Assembly (NCBI RefSeq): GCF_044068515.1
Contig: NZ_JBIPKI010000003.1
Span: 34,816-98,815 of the forward strand
Direction: 5' to 3'
Length of the DNA: 64,000 nt
From: Desulfurivibrio sp044068515
GTDB taxonomy: Bacteria; Desulfobacterota; Desulfobulbia; Desulfobulbales; Desulfurivibrionaceae
Below, piece by piece: positions 16,841 through 26,273 of this stretch (its first letter is position 1; each line of letters opens with the position of its first letter). The notes below the pieces were generated by a model that made no database searches, had not been told where the DNA came from, and saw only the letters and a list, made by a program, of their open reading frames with translations. The position numbers and the translations under genes were made by a program.

Positions 16841-18007
16841 TCAGCCCCTGATCGCTTCGATGGGGTTGATCCGGGAGGCTTTCCAGGCCGGGTAGAGGCC
16901 GGCCATGAGGCCCACCGCCATGGCAAAGGCCACGCAGGCCAGGGCCAGGCCGGGGTCGAAGCGCAGCATGTCGCCGCTGGGGACATAGGGCATGATTCGG
17001 CGAACGAAAGTTTCGATCAGGCGGGCCCCGAGCATGGCGACGCCAATCCCGGTCACCCCGCCGACGATGGTCAGAATGGTGGTCTCTTTAAGGATAATCT
17101 GGAATACGTTCCAGCGCGAGGCCCCGATGGCCCGCATCATCCCGATTTCCTGGGAGCGCTCGAAGACCGCCATCAGGATGGAGTTCATCACCCCCACCGC
17201 CCCGATCACCACCGCCACCAGGGCGATGGCCAGGCTCAGGGATTTGGCCGAGGCGGCCACGTTGGCCACCGAGTTCATCACCTGGCCCATGGTGACGATC
17301 TGGATGCCGGGAATGACGGCCTCCAATTCGTTGATGATGGTTCCCATCCGTTCCGGGCTGTCCACCTTGGCCCCGATGGCCGTGGCCCCGGTGGGGTTGT
17401 CCAGCAGGCGCTGGGCGGTGGCGATGGGCATGTAGACAAAGGCGTCATCCTGGCTGTTGGTCTGGCCGACGATCCCGCTGACGGTAAAAACGGTATCCAC
17501 GTTGGGATAGCGGAACTGGGCCCCCGGTTGGATGCCGGCATGTTCGGCCACGTTGTAGCCCAGCAGGATTTCGTGGGGGTCGCCGGGAATTGTCCCGGTG
17601 ATTTGCCACTCCGGCTTGATTTCCGGCAGCAGGTCGGTCTCCACCCCGTAGATCAGGTCGATCCGCTGGCGGTCCGGGTTGGGCAGCTGAGCTACCAGAA
17701 TGGGAGTGGCCAGGCTGATGCCGTCGGCTGCCCGGATGGCTTCCATGACTCCGGTATCGAGATATTTGGGAATCACCGCCCCGTGCAGGACCAGGGCCGC
17801 CACTTCATGGGCGCAGCCCGAGGGGACCACCATGAAATGGAGGCCGGTGGCTTGCATTTCCCGGGCCAAGCCGTGCTCAAAACCGCGGTTGAAGGAGAAG
17901 ACCGAAAAAAGAACCCCGACGGCGGCGGCAATCCCGAGCATGGTGAGAAAGCTCCGGGTCCGGTGGCGCAGCAGGTTCTGGACCGAAAGTTTGAACATGC
18001 CGCTCAT
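16841..18007 (-). CDS. ABC transporter permease, MacB/FtsX type
   Basis: 388-residue permease. N-terminal helix (about 17-38) after LLRHRTRSFLTMLGI, a long periplasmic MacB_PCD domain (about 40-235), then three membrane helices of the FtsX domain (about 255-385) with ERSQEIGMMRAIGASRWNVFQIIL before the second one. This is the four-helix mechanotransmission layout. Its ATG overlaps the lipoprotein stop in ATGA, so the three genes lipoprotein, permease and ATPase form one unit. No MacA-type adaptor is present. Confidence 0.92.
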   Translation of the reverse strand: MSGMFKLSVQNLLRHRTRSFLTMLGIAAAVGVLFSVFSFNRGFEHGLAREMQATGLHFMVVPSGCAHEVAALVLHGAVIPKYLDTGVMEAIRAADGISLATPILVAQLPNPDRQRIDLIYGVETDLLPEIKPEWQITGTIPGDPHEILLGYNVAEHAGIQPGAQFRYPNVDTVFTVSGIVGQTNSQDDAFVYMPIATAQRLLDNPTGATAIGAKVDSPERMGTIINELEAVIPGIQIVTMGQVMNSVANVAASAKSLSLAIALVAVVIGAVGVMNSILMAVFERSQEIGMMRAIGASRWNVFQIILKETTILTIVGGVTGIGVAMLGARLIETFVRRIMPYVPSGDMLRFDPGLALACVAFAMAVGLMAGLYPAWKASRINPIEAIRG

Positions 18008-18384
18008 ATGGTTTCAACCCCCTGGGCAATCAGGAGGAGGTTGCTCTGGAAGGCGGTCACGGTGCCGGTGGCCTTGACTTTGCGGCCCGGCATCGGCGGC
18101 AGTTCGAAGTTGTTGGTGGAAAGATCGATATAGATCTGGGCGGTGTCATCCTGGAGGACGAACCAGCAGCCGTTGGACTCGCACTGGGTGAAAACCGTGC
18201 CCTGAACCGTGACTTTCTGGCCCATCAGCTGGGGTTGGAGGAAAATATCCTGCACGGCCACTTGGGGGGCGGTGGGATCGATACCGGTTCCATATTTTTC
18301 CTTGCCGCAGGCACTGAGCAGCAGGACGCTGAACAGCAGGGCCAGGGGCAGCAGCAGTTTGGCCGGCTTCGGCAGTGATTTCAT
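18004..18384 (-). CDS. Small OB-fold-like lipoprotein (DUF4920-like)
   Basis: 126-residue lipoprotein. Signal peptide with lipobox LLSAC, acyl site C26. The mature part reads GQKVTVQGTVFTQCESNGCWFVLQDDTAQIYIDL, then GRKVKATGTVTAF: a beta-rich OB-like pattern with a Cys pair (C-x4-GCWF) resembling DUF4920 proteins. First gene of the ABC cassette and translationally coupled to the permease, so it may be a periplasmic partner of that transporter. Exact function unknown. Confidence 0.75.
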   Translation of the reverse strand: MKSLPKPAKLLLPLALLFSVLLLSACGKEKYGTGIDPTAPQVAVQDIFLQPQLMGQKVTVQGTVFTQCESNGCWFVLQDDTAQIYIDLSTNNFELPPMPGRKVKATGTVTAFQSNLLLIAQGVETI

Positions 18385-18612
18385 GCGTTTGGTCTCCGAT
18401 CTTGAAGTTTGATGGTTTGTTCCCCTGCCGGTTGGGCCGGCGTGCGAATGCGGCTTTCGCCTTTAATTCGTCAAAATGCTAACCAAATGAGGCGACAGGT
18501 TTACGACAGGATCAAAACAGAAAATGTTCCCTGGAAAGTGCACATTGTGGCAGTGGTCAAACAAAAATGATGCTACGGAAATTTATCTCTCCAAACCTGA
18601 ACCGGTAAGGCT

Positions 18613-18700
18613 CAGCAGGATTGCAGCTGCACGAAAGCGGCCGGGGAGCAATACACCAGTTATGCGCCCCGGCCGCTTTCGTGCAGTTGCGATTCTGCTG
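18613..18700 (+). repeat. 34-bp long inverted repeat (stable hairpin)
   Basis: Left arm 18613-18646, right arm 18667-18700, 20-nt loop. All 34 positions pair on a plus-strand RNA: 31 Watson-Crick and three G-U pairs. On the minus strand the same three become A-C mismatches. It starts six bases after the end of the GCS2-type gene, in the 321-base gap before the lipoprotein gene. No T run on either side. Nothing else was recognised in 18385-18705. Confidence 0.85.
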
Positions 18701-18705
18701 AAGGT

Positions 18706-19962
18706 CTAGCGGAACAATATACCCTGTTCCAGGCAATGGCACAAGCGCCGGGCCATGGCGGCGAGCCGCTGTCGGCCGGTGTCGCCGCCGAGAAAGGCCA
18801 GCATGCGCCGGGCCAGACAGCCCTGCCGGGTTATGGTTTCCAGGATGGGCAGGTATTCGGGGGCGATGGCCCGGCGGCGCCGGTGGTGGGCCAGGATTTC
18901 GCGCCAGCATTGGCCGGCGCTCATGGGTCCCGATTTTGCCAGGCCGAAAAGGGCGAGATAATCACCCTCCTCGATCAGGGCCGTATTGGCCGTGCGGATA
19001 ACCCGGTTGAGAATGGCGGCCAGATCGGCGGTGGCCCATTGCCGCTGGACCTGGCTGGTCGACCAGCTTCCCTCCACCAACTCCCGCAGGGTTGCCACCA
19101 GCAGGGCGGCGATGGCCAGGTCCGCCGCCGGGCATTCCTGGACGTCGATAATCCTGATTTCAATGGCGTTGCGGTCGAATCGGGCGATGGCTCCCCGGGC
19201 GTTGAGCCATTCATCCTGCAGCACCCCGGCCGGGTCCAGGGGTTTGATGTCGGCATACATTTTGGCCAGAATTTCCCGGCGGTAATCGGTTTCGCTGAAG
19301 ATCGGCTCCGGAATCACCGCCCCGGTCAGGGAAGGCACCCGGGCCGAGTTGGTCTTGTAATACTCCAGGCGCTGGTCCAGGGAGGGCTGGATGACCCCCT
19401 CCAGCACCGGGGTGGAGGCGCTCAGGGCCGGGATCAGCGGCAGCAGCACCCGGATGGCGGCATGCAGGCGGCCGAATTCGTCATCCCCGGCAAAGGGCAG
19501 GTTGATGTGGCAGCTTTGCAGGTTGGCCCAGCCGTGCCCCCGGCAGTCGAAGATCCGGTTGTAATTTTCATATATTACGTTGTGGTCGTGGGGCCAGAGC
19601 CGTATTTCCCGCCAAGGATCCATCCAGGGGTGGGCGCCGCCGGGCAGCAGACGGGCGCCCAGGGGTTTGAGAATAGCGTTGATCCGGCCGATGTCGTCCT
19701 GGAAGGGGACCGTTGCCCCGGCCAGGGTGGCAAGGGGCCGGGTGGTTTTCAGTTCGATTACGTGCAGGGCCAGTTCATTGGACCAGGAAACCCCGGGCTT
19801 GACGAAGTCGCTTTGCCAGGATCCGGTCACCGCCCGCAGGACCTGGTCGGTCAGGGGGCGGACGTCGAGGGAGTCGGCATCGACGATCATGTACTCCAAC
19901 TCGATGCCCACGGCGGCAAAGAGGTGCAGGGGGGCGGGAGGATCTATGGGGTCCTGGTTCAT
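18706..19962 (-). CDS. GCS2-type carboxylate-amine ligase (glutamate-cysteine ligase family)
   Basis: 418-residue enzyme of the YbdK/GCS2 family, which forms amide bonds between a carboxylate (often glutamate) and an amine with ATP. Motifs: AVGIELEYMIVD at 17-28 (metal- and ATP-binding IGxExE-like region), NELALHVIELKT, GGAHPWMDPW, CRGHGWANLQSCHINLPF and FDRNAIEIRIIDVQECP. Last gene of a same-strand cluster with an RLAN-RimK ligase and a C39-like peptidase, which suggests a peptide-like product rather than glutathione. The ribosome site is weak. Product unknown. Confidence 0.85.
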   Translation of the reverse strand: MNQDPIDPPAPLHLFAAVGIELEYMIVDADSLDVRPLTDQVLRAVTGSWQSDFVKPGVSWSNELALHVIELKTTRPLATLAGATVPFQDDIGRINAILKPLGARLLPGGAHPWMDPWREIRLWPHDHNVIYENYNRIFDCRGHGWANLQSCHINLPFAGDDEFGRLHAAIRVLLPLIPALSASTPVLEGVIQPSLDQRLEYYKTNSARVPSLTGAVIPEPIFSETDYRREILAKMYADIKPLDPAGVLQDEWLNARGAIARFDRNAIEIRIIDVQECPAADLAIAALLVATLRELVEGSWSTSQVQRQWATADLAAILNRVIRTANTALIEEGDYLALFGLAKSGPMSAGQCWREILAHHRRRRAIAPEYLPILETITRQGCLARRMLAFLGGDTGRQRLAAMARRLCHCLEQGILFR

Positions 19963-20054
19963 AATGACTACCGAGTTCCGAGCAGGCTGGGGTGGAGGTT
20001 GGGCCTTGGGTCGCCGCGTTGGCGTCCAGCGCTTGGTTCAGCCGGGCGCCATGC

Positions 20055-21515
20055 TTACCGGGCTTTCTTGCCTCGTTCGATCCGCTCGAGAAAGGAGGCC
20101 ATGATCCGGCGGTAGAGTTCGTCCTTGAGTACCTTGTCCTCGAGGCCGGCGTCGATGCTGGGGTTGTCGTTGACTTCGATCACGTAAACCTGCCGGCCCA
20201 CCTGCTTGAGATCCACCCCGTAGAGGCCGTTGCCGATCAGGCCGGCGGCCTTGAGGGCGGTTTTGAGGACCCGGGGGGGAACCTCGGCCACCGGCAGGGT
20301 ATCGACGTTGCCCTCGCTCTTGCTGCCGTCGGCCCGGTGCTGGATGATCTGCCAATGGCGTTTGGCCATGTAGTACTTGCAGGCGTAAAGCGGGATGTTG
20401 TCCAAAACCCCGATCCGCCAATCGTAGTCGGTGGGCAGAAACTGCTGGGCGATGATCAGGTCGGAGTCGTGGAGCAGTTTATGGCCGAATTCCAGCAGCT
20501 CCTCTTTGGTCGCGGCCTTGACCACCCCCTGGGAAAAGGAGCTGTCCGGTTTTTTGAGGATGCAGGGCAGGCCCAGCTCGGTGGGCACGGATTTGAGGTT
20601 GTCCCGATGGACGATCATCGTCCGGGGGGTGGGAATATGGTTGCGCTGGAGAATCTCGGCCAGGAAAACCTTGTTGGTGCACTTGAGGATCGATTCGGGG
20701 TCGTCGATCACCACCAGCCCGTCGGCGGCGGCCCGGCGGGCAAAACGGTAGGTGTGGTGATTGACGCTGGTGGTTTCGCGGATGAAGAGGGCATCGTATT
20801 CGGCCAGCTGGCTGAAATCATCCTTGCGGATCAGCTCGGCGCTCATCTGCAGGGCGGCCGCCGCCTTGATGAATTTTTTCAGGGCCCGGTCATTGGATGG
20901 CCCGGATTTTTCCTCGGGGTTGTGGAGGATGGCAATGTCGTAGCGGGTGTTGACCGGCTTAGGCAGCGAGTGCCGGCCGGCGAAAAATTCGTGGGACACG
21001 TCGATGACGAATTGGCGGTGCTGGTCGGGAATATCGTTGCCGGCGATGGAGTGGATGCTCTGCAAAACCCATTTTTTCTGATAGATGAATTCGGCCCGCA
21101 ACAGGGGGGAATGAAAGGTGCGGAAGAGCTTGGCGCTCAGCCGGTCATAGCGTTTGGCCAGGTTTTTGCCGAAATAGATGCTTAAAGTGAAACGTTCGGA
21201 CTGGATATGGGCCAGGCTTTTTTGAATCAGTTCATCGAGATCCTCGGAAACGAAACGGACCATGGTCTGCAGTTTCATATCCTGGATGGCGGCCAGGCGG
21301 GGGATGGGTTTGTGGCCCCGGGCCTCGGCCAGCAGCGACACGTAATAACCCACGGTCTGGTAGCGGTAGGAGCGGCACAGGTTGAAAACCTTGGTGTGCC
21401 GCAGCGAGGTATAGGAAGGATCGGTCAGATAGTGGCGGGCCGGGATCACTTCCACTCCCTTGAGATCCAGGGGCCAGCTTTTGGGGTTATCGACAATGAC
21501 CAGGGTGGTGCGCAT
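20055..21515 (-). CDS. RimK-type ATP-grasp ligase with N-terminal RLAN domain
   Basis: 486-residue ligase. Residues 1 to about 190 form the RLAN domain (starts RTTLVIVDNPKSWP, includes FNLCRSYRYQTVGYYVSLLAEARGHK). Residues of about 195-480 are a RimK-like ATP-grasp domain: DDPESILKCTNKVFLAEIL, PCILKKPDSSFSQGVVK, DWRIGVLDN and the metal-binding GVDLKQVGRQVYVIEVNDNPSID. The family adds amino acids, commonly glutamate, to peptide or protein C-termini. It lies 92 bases before the GCS2-type gene and 33 after the C39-like gene on the same strand. A GGAGG site sits 13 bases before the ATG. Confidence 0.9.
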   Translation of the reverse strand: MRTTLVIVDNPKSWPLDLKGVEVIPARHYLTDPSYTSLRHTKVFNLCRSYRYQTVGYYVSLLAEARGHKPIPRLAAIQDMKLQTMVRFVSEDLDELIQKSLAHIQSERFTLSIYFGKNLAKRYDRLSAKLFRTFHSPLLRAEFIYQKKWVLQSIHSIAGNDIPDQHRQFVIDVSHEFFAGRHSLPKPVNTRYDIAILHNPEEKSGPSNDRALKKFIKAAAALQMSAELIRKDDFSQLAEYDALFIRETTSVNHHTYRFARRAAADGLVVIDDPESILKCTNKVFLAEILQRNHIPTPRTMIVHRDNLKSVPTELGLPCILKKPDSSFSQGVVKAATKEELLEFGHKLLHDSDLIIAQQFLPTDYDWRIGVLDNIPLYACKYYMAKRHWQIIQHRADGSKSEGNVDTLPVAEVPPRVLKTALKAAGLIGNGLYGVDLKQVGRQVYVIEVNDNPSIDAGLEDKVLKDELYRRIMASFLERIERGKKAR

Positions 21516-21548
21516 GGTTGAACAGGTTCCTCCGCTTGGGGCAAAAAA

Positions 21549-22328
21549 TTAAGGGTTGTTTCGGGATAGTGGTCCGGCGGGGGGCTTGGCCGCCGGGCGT
21601 TCAGCGGCCATTGCCGGTTCCAGGAGCAATAGATTGCCGTCATAGGTCATGATGCCCAGCAGAATGGCCCCGACCAGGCGATCGAGCCCGACTTCATAGT
21701 AATGGCCGCCGGCCCCCAGAGGATTCTGGCGCAAGGGGTCGGCCACCAGGGCTTGGCGGGTTTCCCGGTCATAGCCGCAGAGCACCACGAAATGGCCGGT
21801 GGGGCTGCCGTGGATATCGTCGTATTCCATGCCGGGGTGGTCGGGCCGGGGTTGGATCTCGCGGGGGCAGTGATAGAGGTAGGTGGCCGACAGACCGCAG
21901 AGAATGGGGATTCCCCGTTTGAGATACTTGCGGATCAGGCCGGAGTTGAGGTCGTGGAAACGGATCCGGCCGCCCAGGCGCAAGTATTCCAGGTAGGCCT
22001 CGGTGGCCACCGCCAGCTTGCGCTTGCGTTTGCCGGTCAATTGGGCCTGCAGTTTGGCGGCCAGGTTGACATGGGGGCCGTCAAACCAGCTGGGGTCGAA
22101 GATCTGGAGGTTATAGGTGTAAATGGTGGCCCGATAACCCCGTTTAAGGGCGTGACAGGCCAGCAGGACCTCCAGGGTGCCTCCGCCTTCGAGAATCCGG
22201 ACCTGGTCGATGACCTGCCCGAGGGTGATGTCATCGCCATGGTAACGATAAACCGCCTGCAGGCAGGTGGGGCCGCAGGTGGCATCATCGGGTTGGGGCA
22301 GGATATCCAGGCGCAGTTTGCTTTCCAT
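21549..22328 (-). CDS. C39-like cysteine peptidase
   Basis: 259-residue papain-like protein of the bacteriocin-processing C39 superfamily. Candidate catalytic groups: Q12 (oxyanion) and C18 in LPQPDDATCGPTC, the His in TGHFVVLCGYD, and the Asp in ALVADPL. No membrane or ABC domain is attached, so it is a stand-alone peptidase or amidase. Start at ATG 22328 with AAGG upstream; an in-frame start 105 bases earlier adds an unlikely Cys-rich leader. Sits immediately upstream of the RLAN-RimK gene, a neighbourhood proposed in comparative genomics of amidoligases. It may trim or transfer the ligase product (inference). Confidence 0.82.
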   Translation of the reverse strand: MESKLRLDILPQPDDATCGPTCLQAVYRYHGDDITLGQVIDQVRILEGGGTLEVLLACHALKRGYRATIYTYNLQIFDPSWFDGPHVNLAAKLQAQLTGKRKRKLAVATEAYLEYLRLGGRIRFHDLNSGLIRKYLKRGIPILCGLSATYLYHCPREIQPRPDHPGMEYDDIHGSPTGHFVVLCGYDRETRQALVADPLRQNPLGAGGHYYEVGLDRLVGAILLGIMTYDGNLLLLEPAMAAERPAAKPPAGPLSRNNP

Positions 22329-22445
22329 GTCTGCCTTATCTGATACTGGGCCCGGGGGAAAATGCAAACAGAAAATCATCGCCCCGGCGCAATTAAATAT
22401 GCCTGGGCGGGTGACGGCCGGAGAGGGGCACACTCCAGGCCGGGT

Positions 22446-23033
22446 TCAGCCGAGATCACTGAAGTCACGCCGGATTTTTTCGACCCGGCGCCGGTAGTTT
22501 TCGGCGTCACCGTATTCGAGGAAGCGGCGATAGCGGCCGTGGATTGCCGCCACCTTGCGGGCGTGCTTGATCGGGCACCAGTACTGCTCGGTGCGGGCGG
22601 CGATTTCCCGGCTATAGCCCAGCAGGCCGTTGACGTAGCCGCAGTAAACGCAATTGAGCTTTTCGATGGCGTTGAGGTAGCCCAGGGCGTGGCGATCGAT
22701 GACGATGTAGTCGCCGCGCTTGACTTTGGGGATACCGTAGACCGGGAAGCAGATGGCGTGATAGATGCTGACGAAGAGGTCCAGCAGCACGGCCGGCAGC
22801 AGGCAGGCCCAGATCACCGGGGCGGTAAGGATGGCCAGCAGGCTTGATTGGCGGAGAAAGCGCCGGATCGTCATGACCAGCAAACGATGGCGCTGCCGCA
22901 CCTCGCGGCTGAAGATGATCCGGCGTCCTTTTATCTGGTAGGTGAACTCCTCTTCCTTTTTCTGGATCTCCTCGGTCAGTTCCTTCTCGAGGCCTTTGAT
23001 CTTCTCAATCAGTTCCTGGATGCGATTTTCCAT
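22446..23033 (-). CDS. Membrane protein with N-terminal coiled coil and Cys motifs
   Basis: 195 residues. Coiled coil at 4-32 (IQELIEKIKGLEKELTEEIQKKEEEF), a basic stretch, then hydrophobic segments at about 62-82 and 83-98. The C-terminal region carries CVYCGYVNGLLGYSREIAARTEQYWCPIKHA, a conserved-looking arrangement of three cysteines and a histidine that could bind metal or form disulfides. I have seen similar uncharacterised proteins but assign no function. It lies between the P-type ATPase and the C39-like peptidase on the same strand and may belong to either. Confidence 0.75.
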   Translation of the reverse strand: MENRIQELIEKIKGLEKELTEEIQKKEEEFTYQIKGRRIIFSREVRQRHRLLVMTIRRFLRQSSLLAILTAPVIWACLLPAVLLDLFVSIYHAICFPVYGIPKVKRGDYIVIDRHALGYLNAIEKLNCVYCGYVNGLLGYSREIAARTEQYWCPIKHARKVAAIHGRYRRFLEYGDAENYRRRVEKIRRDFSDLG

Positions 23034-23096
23034 GGATTCAGCCTCGTATGGGGGAAATACCTTGTCCGGGTCGGGGACCGGTGGGACCCGAGGGGC

Positions 23097-25850
23097 CTAA
23101 ACCGGAGCCGATCCGCGTCGGCGGCGCCAGCGGTTCATGATATATTTTTCTCCTTCCACCAGCACAAAGACACTGGCGGTGGTGGTCACGATCAACGGCA
23201 GGTCTCCGCCATCAATGGGCGCGGTGCCGAAAAGCTTGTTCATGAAAGGGGCATAAGTGAACATGGCCTGCAGCATGAGTACCGCTGCCACCGCAATCAG
23301 GACGAACCGGTTCTCGTAGAACAGCCGGATGCTGTTGATCTGGCGGTGGAGGGAGCGGGTATTGAACAGGTAATAAATTTGAAACATGATCAAGGTGTTG
23401 ACCGCCGTGGTGCGAGCGACCTCGATATCCACCCCCTGGTTGACTTTCCAGGTGAAAAAAGCGCTCACTCCGCCCACCATGATCAGGGAGACGAAAACCA
23501 CCCGCCAGACCAGAAAAACATCGAGAATAGCCGCTTGCGGGTCGCGGGGCGGCTGCTTCATGACATCGGGTTCGGCGGGCTCAAAGGCCAGGGCCAGGGC
23601 CAGGGTTACGGCGGTTACCATGTTGACCCAGAGGATCTGGACCGGGGTAATCGGCAGAATCTGGCCGGCCATGACGGCGGCGATGATCACCCCGGCCTGG
23701 CCGCCGTTGGTGGGCAGGATGAAAGCGATGGATTTGCGGATATTGTTGTAAACCGTGCGGCCTTCCTGGACCGCGTGGGCAATGGCGGCGAAATTGTCGT
23801 CGGTGAGCACCATCTCCGCCGCTTCCTTGGCCACCTCGGTGCCCTTGATGCCCATGGCCACCCCGACATCGGCCTGCTTCAGGGCCGGAGCGTCGTTGAC
23901 CCCGTCGCCGGTCATCGCCACCACTTCGCCGCTCTCCTGGAGCAGCTTGACCAGGCGCAGTTTGTGTTCGGGGCTTACCCGGGCGAAGACATCGGTGGTC
24001 AGAGCCTTGGGTCGCAGATCATCGTCGCTCATTTCCTCCAGTTCCCGGCCGGTGATGGCCTTGCCCGCTTCGGGATCCTCGCCGATGCCCATGCGGGCGG
24101 CGATGGCCCGGGCGGTGACGGCGTGGTCGCCGGTGATCATCTTGACCCGGATCCCGGCGGAGCGGCATTCGGCCACCGCGGTGATGGCCTCGTCCCGGGG
24201 CGGATCGATGATCCCCACCAGGCCCAGCAGGGTCATGCCGTTCTCGACGTCGGCGAAGTGCAGTTCGCGTTGGCCGGCCTCCGGTGTCTTGGTCGCCAGG
24301 GCCAGGAGGCGCTGGCCTTTGCCGGCGATCTGGTCCAGCTGGGCTTCCCAGAATTCCCGGTCCAGCTCCTCGTCCTGGTCATTGAGCCGCTGGCGGGTGC
24401 ACATGTTGAGCACCACTTCGGGGGCCCCCTTGAGATAAATCATGGCGTTGCCCTGGTGATCGTGGTGGAGGGTGGCCATGAACTTGTGTTCCGACTCAAA
24501 GGGGATCAGGTCGGTACGGGGATAGTTTTTGCGCAGGCCGTCGCTCTCCAGGCCGGCTTTCAGGGCCATGGTCACCAGGGCCGCTTCGGTGGGATCGCCG
24601 CTGGCCTGCCAGGAATCATCTTCTTCGCCGGAGACGATCTCGGCGTCGTTGCAGAGCATCGCTGCCCGGCAAAGTTCTTCCAGGACCGGATAATCACCGG
24701 GGCTGACATCCTGGCCTTCTTCGCCGCCGTCCAGGTTGAAGGCGCCGCGGGGGGCATAGCCGATCCCGGAAACCGCAAAGCCCTGGTCGGCGGTGACCAC
24801 TTCCTGGACGGTCATTTCGTTTCTGGTCAAGGTGCCGGTTTTGTCCGAGCAGATAATGGTTACCGAACCCAGGGTTTCCACCGCCGGCAGGCGCCGGATA
24901 ATGGCCTTGCGGCCGGCCATGGCCTGGACTCCCAGGGCCAGGGTGATGGTGATGATGGCCGGCAACCCTTCGGGGATGGCGGCCACCGCCAGGCCCACCA
25001 CGGCCAGGAACATCTCGTCGGCCCCGTAGTCCTTCAGCAGGTAGCCGAAGGCAAAGGTGATGCCGGCCATGGCGAAAATGGCCACGGTCAGCTTGCGCCC
25101 GAATTCGGCCATTTTAATCAGCAGGCGGGTGGTCAGCGGGGAAACGCCGGCCAGCATCTTGTTGATCCGGCCCAATTCGGTGTCATCTCCGGTGGCCACC
25201 ACCACCCCGGTGCCCTGGCCGTAGGTGACCAGGGTGCCGGAATAGGCCATGGAGGAACGGTCGCCGATGGCGGAGTTTTCCTCAACCGGTTCCGGGTCCT
25301 TTTCCACCGGAACCGATTCGCCGGTCAGGGAGGCCTCGTCGATGCGCAAATCCTTGATCTTGAAGAGGCGCAGATCCGCCGGCACCTTGTCGCCGGACTG
25401 GAGAAAAACGATATCACCCGGCACCAGTTCCTCCGCGCCGATCACCATCCGCTTGCTCCCCCGCAGGGCCAGGGCCTGGTGCGAAAGCATTTTACGGATG
25501 GCCTCGAGGGCCCGTTCCGCCTTGCCTTCCTGGATGAAACCGATCAGGGCGTTGATCACCACCACCCCGATGATAACCCCGGCGTCGAGCCAGTGTTGCA
25601 TCAGCATGGTCACCACGGCCGCCCCGATCAGGACGTAAATCAGGACGTTGTGGAACTGGAGCAGAAAACGCAGCAGGGGTCCTCTTTTGTGGGGCGGCGT
25701 CAGAACGTTGGGGCCGTATTGCTCCAGGCGCCTGGCGACCTCCTGCGAATCCAGACCCTGGTCGAGATCGGCTTTCAGTTGGCTGGCGGCACGGTCAGGC
25801 TCCAGGGCATGCCAGGGTGTGGTGACTGCTCTCCGTTCCGGCTCCGTCAT
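23097..25850 (-). CDS. P2-type cation-transporting ATPase (Ca2+/Na+ pump-like)
   Basis: 917-residue P-type ATPase. N-terminal cation_ATPase_N domain (PWHALEPDRAASQL..LEQYGPNVL), actuator TGES, M4 motif AAIPEGLP, phosphorylation site CSDKTGT, ATP-binding KGAPE, and hinge TGDGVNDAPALKQADVGVAMG. The C-terminal six helices include LWVNMVTAVTLALALAFEPAEP. IPEGLP and the M6 NxxT pattern fit P2A/P2B-like bacterial calcium pumps, though Na+ transport cannot be excluded. Start set at MTEPERRAV; the frame stays open for another 57 codons, but those codons are a decayed copy of the neighbouring small gene. Confidence 0.93.
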   Translation of the reverse strand: MTEPERRAVTTPWHALEPDRAASQLKADLDQGLDSQEVARRLEQYGPNVLTPPHKRGPLLRFLLQFHNVLIYVLIGAAVVTMLMQHWLDAGVIIGVVVINALIGFIQEGKAERALEAIRKMLSHQALALRGSKRMVIGAEELVPGDIVFLQSGDKVPADLRLFKIKDLRIDEASLTGESVPVEKDPEPVEENSAIGDRSSMAYSGTLVTYGQGTGVVVATGDDTELGRINKMLAGVSPLTTRLLIKMAEFGRKLTVAIFAMAGITFAFGYLLKDYGADEMFLAVVGLAVAAIPEGLPAIITITLALGVQAMAGRKAIIRRLPAVETLGSVTIICSDKTGTLTRNEMTVQEVVTADQGFAVSGIGYAPRGAFNLDGGEEGQDVSPGDYPVLEELCRAAMLCNDAEIVSGEEDDSWQASGDPTEAALVTMALKAGLESDGLRKNYPRTDLIPFESEHKFMATLHHDHQGNAMIYLKGAPEVVLNMCTRQRLNDQDEELDREFWEAQLDQIAGKGQRLLALATKTPEAGQRELHFADVENGMTLLGLVGIIDPPRDEAITAVAECRSAGIRVKMITGDHAVTARAIAARMGIGEDPEAGKAITGRELEEMSDDDLRPKALTTDVFARVSPEHKLRLVKLLQESGEVVAMTGDGVNDAPALKQADVGVAMGIKGTEVAKEAAEMVLTDDNFAAIAHAVQEGRTVYNNIRKSIAFILPTNGGQAGVIIAAVMAGQILPITPVQILWVNMVTAVTLALALAFEPAEPDVMKQPPRDPQAAILDVFLVWRVVFVSLIMVGGVSAFFTWKVNQGVDIEVARTTAVNTLIMFQIYYLFNTRSLHRQINSIRLFYENRFVLIAVAAVLMLQAMFTYAPFMNKLFGTAPIDGGDLPLIVTTTASVFVLVEGEKYIMNRWRRRRGSAPV

Positions 25851-25869
25851 CTTGGTTAACCTCGTAATA

Positions 25870-26003
25870 TTTGCGGCCATTGCTGGCAGTGCTGGCCCGC
25901 TCGGGCAACAAATGCGGCCCCAGGTAAATTGCCGTCCCGATACGGGACCACGCAGGATGGCTTTTTGTTCGTTGATCGCTATCGCCACCCAACTCTTCGG
26001 GGC
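25870..26003 (-). pseudogene. Decayed copy of the 3' half of the small basic gene
   Basis: This stretch aligns with 26279-26411, inside the small gene just upstream. In the minus frame it reads VAIAINEQKAILRGPVSGRQFTWGR against VMAISEKKITLRCPVSGRQFTWNR. The copy lacks the first 30 or so codons and its own stop, and runs in frame into the ATPase. The match continues through the first codons of the ATPase (GGAGCCGGAACGG at both sites), so the duplicated unit spans the gene boundary. Whether the fused frame is translated is unknown. Confidence 0.7.
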
Positions 26004-26273
26004 GGAATTACATCCTGTCATTTAAAGGTCGGCAATTGACGGAAAAAGTCAAATTGACCGACATTTTTTGTCAGCCAGGAGGCGGTCCAGGTTAGCGCCG
26101 GCAGGGAGCAACCGCTGGTCTGCCCGCCGCTGGCAATGGGCAATCAAAGAGAAAGAAACCCGGCCGCGAAATTGGCACGGGATATGCTTTAAACAAAGCA
26201 GGCTGACGGAATGGTCAGCCTGCGAGGCGGGTGACCTGGTGCCGTTCCGGCTCCGTCAGCATGGCTTTTCCTG

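Noticed and set aside
22848..25859. 1003-residue open frame on the plus strand opposite the P-type ATPase
   Set aside because: Antisense of an unmistakable ATPase; composition (Gly/His/Asp-rich) is the usual mirror of G+C-rich codon bias, and no domain is recognisable. Many other long opposite-strand frames (for example at 38659-40305 and 46084-47931) were discarded for the same reason.
25851..26021. N-terminal extension of the P-type ATPase
   Set aside because: The extra 57 codons are a decayed copy of the adjacent small gene, so the conventional start is preferred, though the frame is open.
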